A stretch of 17,337 nucleotides of DNA, taken from Kangiellaceae bacterium (GTDB lineage Bacteria; Pseudomonadota; Gammaproteobacteria; Enterobacterales; Kangiellaceae). The notes beneath the pieces were generated by a model that was not told where the DNA came from, searched no databases, and worked only from the letters and a program-made list of their open reading frames with translations. The stretch is from the NCBI GenBank assembly GCA_030148365.1, contig JASBTO010000239.1, positions 1-17,337 on the forward strand. Reading direction: 5' to 3'. Positions 1-8,105 of this stretch are shown here, one piece after another. Positions within the stretch are counted from its first letter, which is position 1. The number at the start of each line of letters is the position of its first letter. The position numbers and the translations under genes were made by a program.

Positions 1-1
1 C

Positions 2-478
2 CGCCTGCAACCGGCGGCGACGCTGGGGCAGGAGCTGAGCGCCACCCAGAAAATCAGCGCCACCTTCGACGGCCGGACCGAGGTATTTCTGGCGACCCTG
101 CAAGTCGACGAAACCGGTATTGTCATGGTCGCAACCAGCGCTTCGGGATTGCCGATGTTTGAGCTTGCCGATCAAGACGGGACCCTGGATTTTCGGGCGT
201 TTGTGGATCTGCCGGAGGGCCTGAAACCCCGTTACCTGCTTGCCGATATGCAGTTGGTGATGTGGCCGCAAGCAGCCGTAAGGAAAGGCCTGACGGATTC
301 GCGGCTGCAGTTGACCGGGTCCGATGGCGAGCCCCACAAGCGCTCTGTGTCCCTCGGCGGCGAGGAAATTATTACGATAGAGTACGGCGCGTTGCCGGCC
401 TGGACCGGCCCGGTCCGTTACCGGAACCTTTTGCGCAACTATCAGTTGAAAATTGACACCCTGGAGTGGAGCCAATGA
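2..478 (+). CDS. DUF3261 family protein, partial at left edge
   Basis: The frame is open from the first bases of the window, so the gene begins upstream; about 158 C-terminal residues are seen. The Met codon at 125 is internal, because the residues before it fit the same fold. The segment resembles DUF3261, a small, usually lipoprotein-like family encoded in aryl polyene clusters just before the apeO ketosynthase (the apeN position in E. coli as I recall it). Visible hallmarks are an early Q-K-I-S segment, the alternating strand pattern around T-G-I-V-M-V, a D-M-Q-L-V-M-W-P stretch and the C-terminal N-Y-Q-L-K-I-D-T-L-E strand. Its role is not established; in APE loci it lies among genes for pigment export and outer-membrane placement, so an envelope role is inferred. 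Its stop codon overlaps the apeO start (ATGA). Family assignment is by pattern only. Confidence 0.75.
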   Translation, partial: RLQPAATLGQELSATQKISATFDGRTEVFLATLQVDETGIVMVATSASGLPMFELADQDGTLDFRAFVDLPEGLKPRYLLADMQLVMWPQAAVRKGLTDSRLQLTGSDGEPHKRSVSLGGEEIITIEYGALPAWTGPVRYRNLLRNYQLKIDTLEWSQ

Positions 479-1671
479 CCCCGCATGGCCCGGTTTACCT
501 GTCAGCGCTCGGCATGATCAACAGCCTCGGTGATGAGCCGCAGGCCATCGCCCGACGGTTGCGAGACGGCGTTGTCGGTCTGTCCCGGCAAACCCGGACC
601 GTGGCGGGCAGGCACCTGTATGTCGGCGCGGTGGAGCGCGAGCTTGCCCCGATCACCGGTAATCTGGCCCGTTTTGATTGCCGCAATAACCGACTGCTCA
701 AGATCGCCTGCGATCAGTTACAGGCACCGCTGAAACAGTTGATGGAGACCCTGGCCAGAGATCGGATTGGCGTTGTGATAGGCACCTCCACCGTCGCCAT
801 CAATGAAGCGGAGAAGGTCGTCGGCGCCACACCCGAGGACGACGCCTTTCCCGCCGACTACCACTTTCGTAACCAGGAGATGGGCAGTGCCGCGGAGTTC
901 GTGCGCGACTACCTGGAGCTGACCGGCGTCGTCTATTCGGTGTCGACCGCCTGCTCGTCGAGTGCCCGGGCCTTGGCGTCGGCCCGCAACCTGATCCGCA
1001 GCGGGGTCTGCGACGCCGTGATTGCCGGCGGCGGTGACTCTCTGTGTGGTCTGACCCTGAACGGTTTTTCCTCTCTGGAAGCGGTCAGCGAGGCCATGTG
1101 CCGGCCCTTCGACAGTTCCCGGGACGGCATCAACATCGGCGAAGGCGCGGCCCTGTTTCTGGTGACCCGGGCGCCGGCGGACATCGCCCTGCTGGGCGTT
1201 GGTGAGTCCTCCGACGCTCACCATATTTCCGCGCCGGAGCCGGAGGGCAAAGGGGCGGAAGCTGCCATGCGCGCGGCGCTCAAGGACGGGGCCATGGCAC
1301 CGGAGGCCGTTGACTATATCAACCTGCATGGCACTGGCACCCCCAAAAACGACATCATGGAAGCCCTTGCGGTGAACCGGGTGTTTGGCGATCAGATTAT
1401 CGCCAGCTCCAGCAAGTCCCAAATCGGGCACCTGTTGGGCGGCGCCGGCGCCACCGAGCTGGCGCTTTGCTATCTGGCGCTTTGCGCCCCGGAGAGCGAT
1501 GCATGGCTGCCGCCGCAAGTCGGCCTCAAGGACCGGGACCCGGCATTGCCGGCGTTGAATCTGGTGCCGGATCCGTCGCCGAAACTGGACCGGCCGCCTG
1601 CGGTTTGTCTGTCCAATTCCTTCGCCTTCGGCGGCAACAATATCTCGATGATTCTGGGGAGGACTTTATGA
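475..1671 (+). CDS. apeO: Beta-ketoacyl-ACP synthase, aryl polyene cluster (ApeO-like)
   Basis: Condensing enzyme of 398 residues with the thiolase fold. It carries the full Cys-His-His triad: Cys160 in the S-T-A-C-S-S-S motif, His285 in L-H-G-T-G-T and His319 in S-Q-I-G-H-L-L-G-G-A-G. It should elongate an ACP-bound aryl starter with malonyl-ACP by decarboxylative condensation in the cytoplasm. In characterised APE systems ApeO works as a heterodimer with a chain-length factor (ApeC), which is not in this window. I chose the ATG at 475 over an in-frame GTG at 466 because it forms an ATGA overlap with the preceding stop and has GGAG at 463-466 eight bases upstream. It overlaps the next gene by 4 bases. 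Family is certain; the APE assignment rests on the neighbours and is likely. Confidence 0.9.
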   Translation: MTPHGPVYLSALGMINSLGDEPQAIARRLRDGVVGLSRQTRTVAGRHLYVGAVERELAPITGNLARFDCRNNRLLKIACDQLQAPLKQLMETLARDRIGVVIGTSTVAINEAEKVVGATPEDDAFPADYHFRNQEMGSAAEFVRDYLELTGVVYSVSTACSSSARALASARNLIRSGVCDAVIAGGGDSLCGLTLNGFSSLEAVSEAMCRPFDSSRDGINIGEGAALFLVTRAPADIALLGVGESSDAHHISAPEPEGKGAEAAMRAALKDGAMAPEAVDYINLHGTGTPKNDIMEALAVNRVFGDQIIASSSKSQIGHLLGGAGATELALCYLALCAPESDAWLPPQVGLKDRDPALPALNLVPDPSPKLDRPPAVCLSNSFAFGGNNISMILGRTL

Positions 1672-2129
1672 GACCGGACGAGTCCCGTTACAATCTCGAC
1701 GATCTGATCCCGCACCGGGCATCCATGAGCTTGCTGGATGAGGTGCTGGAGGCCGGCGAGGAAGGCCTGACCGCCCGGGTGACCATTCGACCCGGGTCGG
1801 CTTTTTACGAGGCGGACAGCGTGCCGGCGTGGGTCGGTATCGAGTATATGGCCCAGGCCATGGCCGCCTTTGCCGGTCTGGAAAAACAAAGGGTCGGGGA
1901 GACGGTGAAAATCGGTTTCCTGCTCGGCACCCGTCGCTATGAAACGGCCCGGGAGATTTTTCGCGAGGGCGAAGAGTTGATCATTGAAGTGGAGCGGCTT
2001 TATCAGGAAGACAGTGGTCTCGGCTGTTTTGCGGGCACTATCCGCATTGCCGGCGAAACCGTCGCCGAATCCCGGCTGAATGTCTTTGAGCCGCCCGATA
2101 CCGAAGCGTTTTTACAGGAACAGCATTGA
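1668..2129 (+). CDS. apeP: Hotdog-fold 3-hydroxyacyl-ACP dehydratase (ApeP-like)
   Basis: Protein of 153 residues, the usual size for a single-hotdog FabA/FabZ-like dehydratase. His16 in the L-I-P-H-R-A-S-M-S-L-L-D motif is the expected catalytic His. Glu59 in W-V-G-I-E-Y-M-A-Q-A-M-A-A at the start of the long central helix is the expected acid residue. It should remove water from 3-hydroxyacyl-ACP to give the trans-2-enoyl product, which without any enoyl reductase leads to a conjugated polyene. A longer in-frame opening exists upstream inside apeO, but the ATG at 1668 makes an ATGA overlap with the apeO stop and follows GGGGAGGA, so the short form is preferred. The stop TGA and the next ATG share one base. 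Two dehydratases (ApeI, ApeP) are known in APE loci; position after apeO favours ApeP. Confidence 0.88.
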   Translation: MRPDESRYNLDDLIPHRASMSLLDEVLEAGEEGLTARVTIRPGSAFYEADSVPAWVGIEYMAQAMAAFAGLEKQRVGETVKIGFLLGTRRYETAREIFREGEELIIEVERLYQEDSGLGCFAGTIRIAGETVAESRLNVFEPPDTEAFLQEQH

Positions 2130-2854
2130 TGAGCAAAAGAGTACTGGTCACCGGCTCCAGCAAGGGCATTGGCAGCGCCATTGCCCGGCACCTGGCGGCC
2201 GACGGATTTGATATCGCGGTGCATTGCCGCGGCGATCGGAGTGGCGCCGAAGCCACCGCGGCAGCCATCCGGGAGTCGGGCCGCAAGGCCGATATCCTGC
2301 AGTTCGATGTCGCCAACCGGGCGGCCGCGAAAGCCGCGCTGGAGCAGGATGTCGAGGCCAACGGCATTTACTATGGCGTGGTCTGCAATGCCGGCATTGC
2401 CCGGGACAATGCCTTCCCGGCCATGAGTGATGCGGACTGGGATCAGGTGGTGCATACCAATCTGGACGGTTTTTACAATGTCCTGCACCCACTCATCATG
2501 CCGATGGTCAGAACCCGACAACCGGGCCGCATCGTCACCATGGCGTCGGTGTCGGGTCTCATCGGCAACCGTGGTCAGGTCAATTACTCGGCCGCCAAGG
2601 CCGGCATTATCGGCGCCACCAAGGCGCTCGCCGTGGAACTCGCCAAGCGTCGCATCACGGTCAACTGCGTGGCGCCCGGTCTCATTGACACCGATATGGC
2701 GGGTGAGGTGCCGGTTGAGGAAATTCTCAAGGCCATTCCCATGCGCAGAATGGGCACCCCGGATGAAGTCGCCGGCGTGGTCGGCTTTCTGATGTCCGAC
2801 GCCGCCGCCTATGTCACCCGCCAGGTCATTTCCGTCAACGGAGGGCTGGCATGA
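2129..2854 (+). CDS. apeQ: 3-oxoacyl-ACP reductase, FabG-type SDR (ApeQ-like)
   Basis: NADPH-dependent short-chain dehydrogenase of 241 residues. The Rossmann glycine motif is T-G-S-S-K-G-I-G at 8-15 and the N-A-G motif is at 87-89. The catalytic tetrad is Asn111, Ser140, Tyr153 and Lys157, with the Ser-Tyr spacing of 13 seen in E. coli FabG and the G-N-R-G-Q-V-N-Y-S-A-A-K segment typical of FabG. It should reduce the 3-oxoacyl-ACP made by the ketosynthases to 3-hydroxyacyl-ACP. ATG at 2129 is preferred over the TTG at 2126 because it overlaps the apeP stop as TGATG. It ends in an ATGA overlap with the next gene. FabG-type reductase is very likely; assignment to the aryl polyene pathway follows from context. 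Confidence 0.92.
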   Translation: MSKRVLVTGSSKGIGSAIARHLAADGFDIAVHCRGDRSGAEATAAAIRESGRKADILQFDVANRAAAKAALEQDVEANGIYYGVVCNAGIARDNAFPAMSDADWDQVVHTNLDGFYNVLHPLIMPMVRTRQPGRIVTMASVSGLIGNRGQVNYSAAKAGIIGATKALAVELAKRRITVNCVAPGLIDTDMAGEVPVEEILKAIPMRRMGTPDEVAGVVGFLMSDAAAYVTRQVISVNGGLA

Positions 2855-4080
2855 GTCGACGGGTCGTGGTTACCGGCATGGCCGGCATCACCGCCATTGG
2901 TCAGGACTGGGCCGGCTTCCGGCGCAATGCCGCGGCCGGCAAGACCGGCATCGTCCACATGGACGAATGGGACCGGATCGAGGGCCTGAATACGCGGCTC
3001 GGCGGGCCGGTGCCGGATTTTGAGCTGCCGGCCCATTACACCCGCAAGAAGGTCCGCAGCATGGGCCGGGTTGCGCGGATGGCGACGGTCACCGCCGAGC
3101 GGGCGCTGGAGCAGGCCGGCCTCCGGGATGACCCGGAAATTCAGTCAGGGGCCATGGGTATTGCCTATGGCTCCTCGATCGGCAGCACCCGGCCACTCGG
3201 CGCCTTTGGCAACCTGATCAACGAAGGCACCATGACCGGCATCACCGCCACCAGCTATGTCGAGATGATGAGCCATACCTGCGCGGTCAATATCGGTGTG
3301 TTTCTCGGCCTGAAAGGGCGGATCATGCCCTCCAGTAGTGCCTGTACTTCCGGCAGCCAGGGGATAGGTTTTGCCTACGAAGCCGTCAAGTACGGTCAGC
3401 AAACCATGATGCTCGGCGGTGGCGCGGAGGAATTGTGTCCGTCGGAAGCTGCCGTTTTTGACGCGCTTTATGCGACCTCGGTACGTAACGGGGAACCCCA
3501 TCTGACCCCGCGGCCATTCGATCGGGACCGGGACGGTCTGGTGGTCGGTGAAGGCGCCGGCACCCTGGTGCTCGAAGAGCTCGAACATGCCCGGGCCCGG
3601 GGCGCGACCATCTTTGCCGAGCTGGTGGGTTTCGGGACCAACTGCGACGGCAATCATGTGACCCAGCCGACCGCCGGGACCATGCAGGTGGCCATCGAAC
3701 TGGCCCTCAGGGACGCCGGCCTGTCGCCGGAAGCCATTGGGTATGTCAACGCCCACGGCACCGCGACCGATCGGGGCGACGTCGCCGAGTCACAGGCGAC
3801 TGCAGCGGTGTTCGGCAAGCGCATGCCGATTAGCTCCCTGAAGAGTTACCTTGGCCACACCCTCGGCGCCTGTGGCGCCATTGAAGCCTGGGCCAGTATT
3901 GAAATGATGAATGATGACTGGTTTGCCGGTACCGCCAACCTCGACAATGTCGATCCCGCGTGCGCCGAACTGGACTACCTGACCGGGCAGGGCCGGGTCA
4001 TGAATCACGAATACGTGATGAGCAACAATTTCGCCTTCGGCGGGATCAATACGTCGCTTATTTTTCGACGTTGGCAATAG
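2851..4080 (+). CDS. apeR: Beta-ketoacyl-ACP synthase II-like (ApeR-like)
   Basis: Second condensing enzyme of the cassette, 409 residues, FabF-like length. The triad is Cys165 in S-S-A-C-T-S-G-S, His302 in N-A-H-G-T-A-T-D and His336 in S-Y-L-G-H-T-L-G-A-C-G. The gate-like G-G-I-N-T-S segment near the C terminus is also present. It should condense malonyl-ACP with the growing chain. In E. coli, ApeR acts as a homodimer beside the ApeO-ApeC pair. It differs enough from the first synthase (for example C-T-S-G-S versus C-S-S-S-A at the nucleophile) to be an old paralogue rather than a recent duplicate. The start overlaps the apeQ stop (ATGA). It is the last gene of the cassette, and its 3' end overlaps the convergent transporter gene by 23 bases, with no visible terminator between them. 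Confidence 0.92.
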   Translation: MSRRVVVTGMAGITAIGQDWAGFRRNAAAGKTGIVHMDEWDRIEGLNTRLGGPVPDFELPAHYTRKKVRSMGRVARMATVTAERALEQAGLRDDPEIQSGAMGIAYGSSIGSTRPLGAFGNLINEGTMTGITATSYVEMMSHTCAVNIGVFLGLKGRIMPSSSACTSGSQGIGFAYEAVKYGQQTMMLGGGAEELCPSEAAVFDALYATSVRNGEPHLTPRPFDRDRDGLVVGEGAGTLVLEELEHARARGATIFAELVGFGTNCDGNHVTQPTAGTMQVAIELALRDAGLSPEAIGYVNAHGTATDRGDVAESQATAAVFGKRMPISSLKSYLGHTLGACGAIEAWASIEMMNDDWFAGTANLDNVDPACAELDYLTGQGRVMNHEYVMSNNFAFGGINTSLIFRRWQ

Positions 4081-5023
4081 CCGGCCCGGCGGTATCCCGG
4101 GCAATCGGCCGCCGTCTCGGCAGGGCGGTCATGATGGAGCCGACGACCACCATGGTGGCGCCTAGGATACTCAGCGCATTCATGGGTTCGAGTGGCGAGT
4201 AACCGGGAAACAGGCTGTTGGTAATGAACATGAAGGCGATGGTCAGCAGCGGCGTGATGGCCAGTACCGCGCTCACCCGGGAGGCTTCCCAGTGGGCCAG
4301 GGCTTCGGCAAAACAGCTATAGGCGACCAGAGTATTGAGGCAACTGAAGGCCAGCAATCCCCAGCCGAGGGCCGAGAGCCCGGTAACATCGCCCGGCGCC
4401 GACCAGGGCAACAGGATCGGCACGCACACCATATAGATCATCAACATGATCTGATCCGACGCATAATCCTTGAGTAACTGTTTCTGGGCGAGGGCATAGG
4501 CTGCCCAGATCACCGCTGCCACCAGCATCCACAAGAGGCCGATACTGTAGTTGCCAAGGCCGCCGAGTATTTCCCCGAAGCGCTGGTTGAAAAACAGCAC
4601 AAGACCGGTCACAAAGCTTGCAAACCCCAACCACTGGCGTCCGGTAAACTGCTCCCTGAAGAACACCAGGCCGCCGAGCAACATGAACATCGGCGCCAAC
4701 TGGATGATCACCTGGGCGCTGCTCGGGGTAATATGATCGAGCCCCAGCAGATAGGAAACATAATTGCCGCACAAGCCCAGGATGGCGATCACCATCAGCA
4801 GCAGCGTCAGGCCCCGCAGTTTCCTCAGCGTGGGCACGCGGCGTTTCCAGAGCAGATAAAGGGCAATCAATACCGCCGCGGACGCAAACCGGTACCAGGT
4901 CACGGTAACCGCATCCATTTCCGACAGCAGACCCTTCAGGGCGATCGGCAGCAGGCCCCAGCAAAAGGCAGTAATCAGGGTCAGTAGCAAGCCGAGTTGC
5001 CAACGGCCGGAGGTCTGGTGCAT
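4058..5023 (-). CDS. EamA/DMT-superfamily membrane transporter
   Basis: Inner-membrane protein of 321 residues with two EamA repeats (about 10-144 and 160-300) and roughly ten hydrophobic helices. Family-typical features include T-A-F-C-W-G near the start of helix 1, W-Y-R-F in helix 2, Q-L-A-P-M-F in helix 4, and the second-repeat A-V-I-W-A-A-Y-A-L and S-A-V-L-A-I-T-P-L segments. EamA proteins usually export metabolites or amino acids; the substrate cannot be told here. I chose ATG 5023, which puts helix 1 about nine residues in; a TTG at 5077 would add 18 mostly polar residues. Neither has a strong Shine-Dalgarno sequence. It converges on apeR and overlaps it, and it is divergent from the serine hydrolase gene. 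A role in the pigment pathway is possible but not shown. Confidence 0.88.
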   Translation of the reverse strand: MHQTSGRWQLGLLLTLITAFCWGLLPIALKGLLSEMDAVTVTWYRFASAAVLIALYLLWKRRVPTLRKLRGLTLLLMVIAILGLCGNYVSYLLGLDHITPSSAQVIIQLAPMFMLLGGLVFFREQFTGRQWLGFASFVTGLVLFFNQRFGEILGGLGNYSIGLLWMLVAAVIWAAYALAQKQLLKDYASDQIMLMIYMVCVPILLPWSAPGDVTGLSALGWGLLAFSCLNTLVAYSCFAEALAHWEASRVSAVLAITPLLTIAFMFITNSLFPGYSPLEPMNALSILGATMVVVGSIMTALPRRRPIARDTAGPAIANVEK

Positions 5024-5120
5024 GGATGCGTGTCCGGGAACAGGGGTCGGGATATCGAAAGGCGGATTATGCAGCAAAGATCCGTGAGTGGGAAAGATTT
5101 ACGCCACGGAAAACGGTCTT

Positions 5121-5129
5121 TGTCATAAT
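5121..5129 (+). promoter_or_regulatory. Candidate extended -10 promoter for the serine hydrolase
   Basis: TGTCATAAT matches the extended -10 form (TGn followed by CATAAT, five of six matches to TATAAT). No good -35 hexamer lies 16-18 bases upstream, which is tolerated in extended -10 promoters. It would start transcription near 5136, giving a leader of about 59 bases. This is inference from consensus only. Confidence 0.35.
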
Positions 5130-5160
5130 CGCCTGTTCGCTGCGACTAAGGGGTTATCTC

Positions 5161-5172
5161 GATCATATGATC
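5161..5172. promoter_or_regulatory. Perfect 12-bp palindrome, possible operator
   Basis: GATCATATGATC is fully self-complementary. It lies between the candidate -10 element at 5121-5129 and the Shine-Dalgarno sequence AAGGAG at 5181-5186 of the hydrolase gene. A regulator dimer could bind here to block early elongation, but no partner is identified. A palindrome of this length can also arise by chance. Confidence 0.25.
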
Positions 5173-5194
5173 AGTTTCACAAGGAGAATGTCCG

Positions 5195-6868
5195 ATGCAT
5201 AAGCGAATAACCCGTCTGATGATAGTGCTGCTGGCTGGCTATCTGCAGTTACCGATAGCCGGTGCCGCCACCAAGTCCCTGTTGCCGGAACGACTGGAGG
5301 CGTCCGTCGAAGCCCGGATAAAGGCCGGCGATTACCCGGCAGTGGTGATCGGGTTTGTTCGGGGAGAGCAGAGCGGGGTCTACAGTTTCGGGTCGTTGCA
5401 GGACAGTGAAAAGCCTGACGCCGACACCCTGTTCGAAATCGGCTCGATCACCAAGACCTTTACCGGACTGTTGCTCGCCGACGCCGTTATCTCAAATCAG
5501 GTCAGCGCGGAAACGCCGGTCTCGGAGCTGATGCCGGGCATGAAGTTTCCTGCCCTGGACGGCAAAGTGATCACGCTGGGTAATCTGGCCACCCAGCATT
5601 CGGGATTGCCCCGGTTGCCGGCCAATCTGCGTCCTGCCGACGGCACCAATCCTTACGCCGATTATCACGCGCCGCAATTGAAAGAATTTCTCGAGGGTTT
5701 GTCGCTGTCCCGGGCACCGGGCGGCCGCTATGAATATTCCAACCTCGGCTATGGCCTGTTGGGTTTGGCGCTGGCCCGGCGCGCGGACACCACCTATGGG
5801 AAATTGATGGTAGACAGAGTGCTCACGCCCCTGGGCATGCAGGACACGGGCGTTCATCTGCAAGGCGAACACGGGAAGCGGATCGCAGCAGGCCATGATC
5901 AGACCGGCAAGGTTACCGGCAACTGGGATTTTGATGTCTTGGCGGGTGCTGGCGCCCTGAAGAGTTCCGGCGCCGACATGCTGCGCTACCTCAAAGCCAA
6001 TATGGGCCTGACCGAAACAGCACTGCTGCCGGCCATGCAAATGGCTCACAAGCCGAGGGCCAAAGTCGGTGCCGGTACCGACATCGGTTTCGGCTGGATG
6101 ACCCACACTGCAGGCGCCAGGAAAGTTATTTGGCACAACGGCATGACCGGGGGCTATGCGAGTTTTATCGGCTTTACCGATGATGGCGCGCAGGGCGTGG
6201 TGATCCTGACCAATACCGCCAAATCCGTGGATGACCTGGGATTCGCGGCGCTGCTGCCGGACGCCAAATTGGCACCGGCGCGAAAGGCCCTCGAGATGTC
6301 ACCGGAAGCCCTGGACGACTATGTGGGCAATTACCGGCTCGCACCGAAGTTTGTACTGGCCATTTTCCGGGAGGGCGGTCAGCTTTTTGCGAGGGCGACG
6401 GGTCAGAACCCCTTCCCGATCTTCCCGAGCGCGGCCAATGAGTTTTTCGCCCGTGCCATTGATGCCCAAATCACTTTCAGTCGCGACGCCGACGGAATTG
6501 TCGACGCTCTGGTCCTGCATCAGAACGGCGATCACCATGGCCCGCGGGTAAGTGATCGGGAAGCGGCGAAAGAGACGACCGACAAGGCGGTGGTTAACCT
6601 GGCGCCGGCGACGCTCCGGGAATATGCGGGAGAATATCAGTTGGCGCCGACCGTGAAGGTCACGGTTACGGTGCAGGGCGAACAGTTACACGTGCAACTG
6701 ACCGGGCAGCAAGCCTATCCGGTTTTTGCCACGGAAAAGGACGAGTTTTTCTATACCGTGGTGGATGCGCAGATAGCCTTCGAGCGCGACGACCAGGGCA
6801 AGGTGAATGCGCTGGTGCTGCACCAGGGTGGGGTTGACCAACGGGCGCCGAAAAACAACCGGCGCTGA
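5195..6868 (+). CDS. Exported beta-lactamase-fold serine hydrolase with tandem C-terminal modules
   Basis: Protein of 557 residues of the serine beta-lactamase/DD-peptidase-like family (PF00144 type). A signal peptide (positively charged start, hydrophobic core 8-20, A-G-A-A near 22-25) points to export. The nucleophile motif S-I-T-K is at 84-87, Y-S-N at 181-183, and the third motif, K-T-G in classical enzymes, is H-N-G at 314-316, as is common in esterase- and peptidase-like members. After the catalytic domain (to about 365) come two similar modules at 373-451 and 474-552, resembling the DUF3471-type tails of this family. The start ATG is supported by AAGGAG at 5181-5186, eight bases upstream. 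Its substrate is unknown: D-amino-acid peptide, ester or beta-lactam are all possible. It ends at the strong terminator at 6902-6938, so it is probably transcribed alone. Confidence 0.9.
   Translation: MHKRITRLMIVLLAGYLQLPIAGAATKSLLPERLEASVEARIKAGDYPAVVIGFVRGEQSGVYSFGSLQDSEKPDADTLFEIGSITKTFTGLLLADAVISNQVSAETPVSELMPGMKFPALDGKVITLGNLATQHSGLPRLPANLRPADGTNPYADYHAPQLKEFLEGLSLSRAPGGRYEYSNLGYGLLGLALARRADTTYGKLMVDRVLTPLGMQDTGVHLQGEHGKRIAAGHDQTGKVTGNWDFDVLAGAGALKSSGADMLRYLKANMGLTETALLPAMQMAHKPRAKVGAGTDIGFGWMTHTAGARKVIWHNGMTGGYASFIGFTDDGAQGVVILTNTAKSVDDLGFAALLPDAKLAPARKALEMSPEALDDYVGNYRLAPKFVLAIFREGGQLFARATGQNPFPIFPSAANEFFARAIDAQITFSRDADGIVDALVLHQNGDHHGPRVSDREAAKETTDKAVVNLAPATLREYAGEYQLAPTVKVTVTVQGEQLHVQLTGQQAYPVFATEKDEFFYTVVDAQIAFERDDQGKVNALVLHQGGVDQRAPKNNRR
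6311..6850 (+). repeat. Tandem protein-level duplication in the hydrolase C terminus
   Basis: Residues 373-451 and 474-552 of the hydrolase align end to end without gaps at a period of 101 residues. Shared landmarks in each copy are Y-x-G-x-Y-x-L-A-P, Q-L followed by T-G-Q, a P-[IV]-F segment, E-F-F, D-A-Q-I-x-F-x-R-D and A-L-V-L-H-Q. By eye roughly half the residues are identical. The DNA has diverged, so this is an old duplication. Confidence 0.85.
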
Positions 6869-6901
6869 GGGAATCGCGCCACGGCGCGGGGAAAAGAAAT
6901 T

Positions 6902-6938
6902 ACGGGCAGCGAGTCAGGTCGCTGCCCGTCCTGTTTTT
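6902..6938. terminator. Bidirectional rho-independent terminator
   Basis: A perfect 11-bp stem (ACGGGCAGCGA at 6902-6912, complement at 6919-6929) closes a 6-base loop. On the + strand it is followed by CCTG and five T residues, serving the serine hydrolase. On the - strand the same stem is followed by AATTTCTTTTC, serving the convergent peroxiredoxin gene. It sits exactly between the two converging stop codons. Confidence 0.9.
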
Positions 6939-6960
6939 GCTGTTAACGGCGCGCCCTGAT

Positions 6961-7530
<570 letters not shown>

Positions 7531-7661
7531 GATGCGGTCTCCTGAAACTGTTGAGTTGATAAGGGAGTCCGGATTGGCGGCTGGAAGCCGGTCGTTTGTC
7601 CGTCCGGGAAACTTCCCGCACTGACAATGACAGCCGGCCTGTCCGTGATCCGGGCCGCTAC

Positions 7662-7690
7662 AAGATAGCAAAGTCATCTGGTGATGGAAA
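7662..7690 (-). promoter_or_regulatory. Candidate sigma70 promoter for the peroxiredoxin
   Basis: Read on the - strand, TTTCCA (7685-7690) and TATCTT (7662-7667) are separated by 17 bases; each matches consensus at four of six positions. It would give a leader of about 125 bases before the ATG at 7530. No regulator site was recognised with confidence. Confidence 0.35.
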
Positions 7691-7751
7691 CCGGGCAGCG
7701 GGTCACCGCAGCTCCGGATCTGGCGATTGGGCAGAAAAAATTGTGTTGATC

Positions 7752-8105
7752 CTATCCCGGGTCTTCCACCCAGGCTTTCAGTCGGGCCAGGGACTCATCC
7801 CATTGTTTCGAAATCATATCCAGGGCATGTCGCGTTTCATCCAGCGCGCCCGGTTCGAGCCCGAAAAGTTTTTCACGACCGCGACTTTTGCTCCGCACCA
7901 GACCCGCGTCTTCGAGCACCCGAAGGTGCTTGGTGATCGCCTGGCGTGACAAGGCGGAGTGGCGGCTTAACCGGGTAATGGAGCGGGGTTCTCCCGTGGT
8001 CATGTGCATCAGCAAATCCAGCCGCGTGGCATCACCGAGGGCCGCGAACAGAGATGCATTGTTGCGCAGAACGGCAGGCGCTACATCAGGAGTCTTTTCG
8101 GACAT
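7752..8105 (-). CDS. ArsR-family winged-helix repressor
   Basis: DNA-binding protein of 117 residues. The N-terminal helices contain F-A-A-L-G-D-A-T-R-L-D-L-L, the ArsR signature. The helix-turn-helix runs about 43-70 with recognition helix S-R-Q-A-I-T-K-H-L-R-V-L-E-D-A-G-L-V, followed by a wing at 71-84. There are no cysteines, so it cannot use the usual ArsR thiol metal site. It belongs with the ArsR-like regulators paired with SRPBCC/AHSA1 proteins, which are thought to sense something other than metals. ATG 8105 is preferred over TTG 8114. The start lies inside the 3' end of the SRPBCC gene (20-base overlap), indicating translational coupling. It probably represses its own operon through the inverted repeat at 8560-8593. 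The ligand is unknown. Confidence 0.93.
   Translation of the reverse strand: MSEKTPDVAPAVLRNNASLFAALGDATRLDLLMHMTTGEPRSITRLSRHSALSRQAITKHLRVLEDAGLVRSKSRGREKLFGLEPGALDETRHALDMISKQWDESLARLKAWVEDPG

Noticed and set aside
466..474. GTG start nine bases upstream of the chosen apeO ATG
   Set aside because: The GGAG ribosome site overlaps this GTG, and the ATG at 475 forms the same ATGA overlap seen at other junctions of the cassette.
718..1518. 266-residue open frame antisense to the first ketosynthase
   Set aside because: Shadow of apeO; no motif and unlikely composition.
3145..3756. 203-residue open frame antisense to the second ketosynthase
   Set aside because: Shadow of apeR; no supporting start signal or domain.
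4317..5003. 228-residue open frame on the - strand in the transporter gene
   Set aside because: Alternative frame of the EamA gene; the accepted frame has ten hydrophobic helices and family motifs.
7605..7618. CGGGAA-AC-TTCCCG inverted repeat upstream of the peroxiredoxin
   Set aside because: Six-base arms in GC-rich DNA, in the middle of the leader, are not distinctive enough to call an operator.
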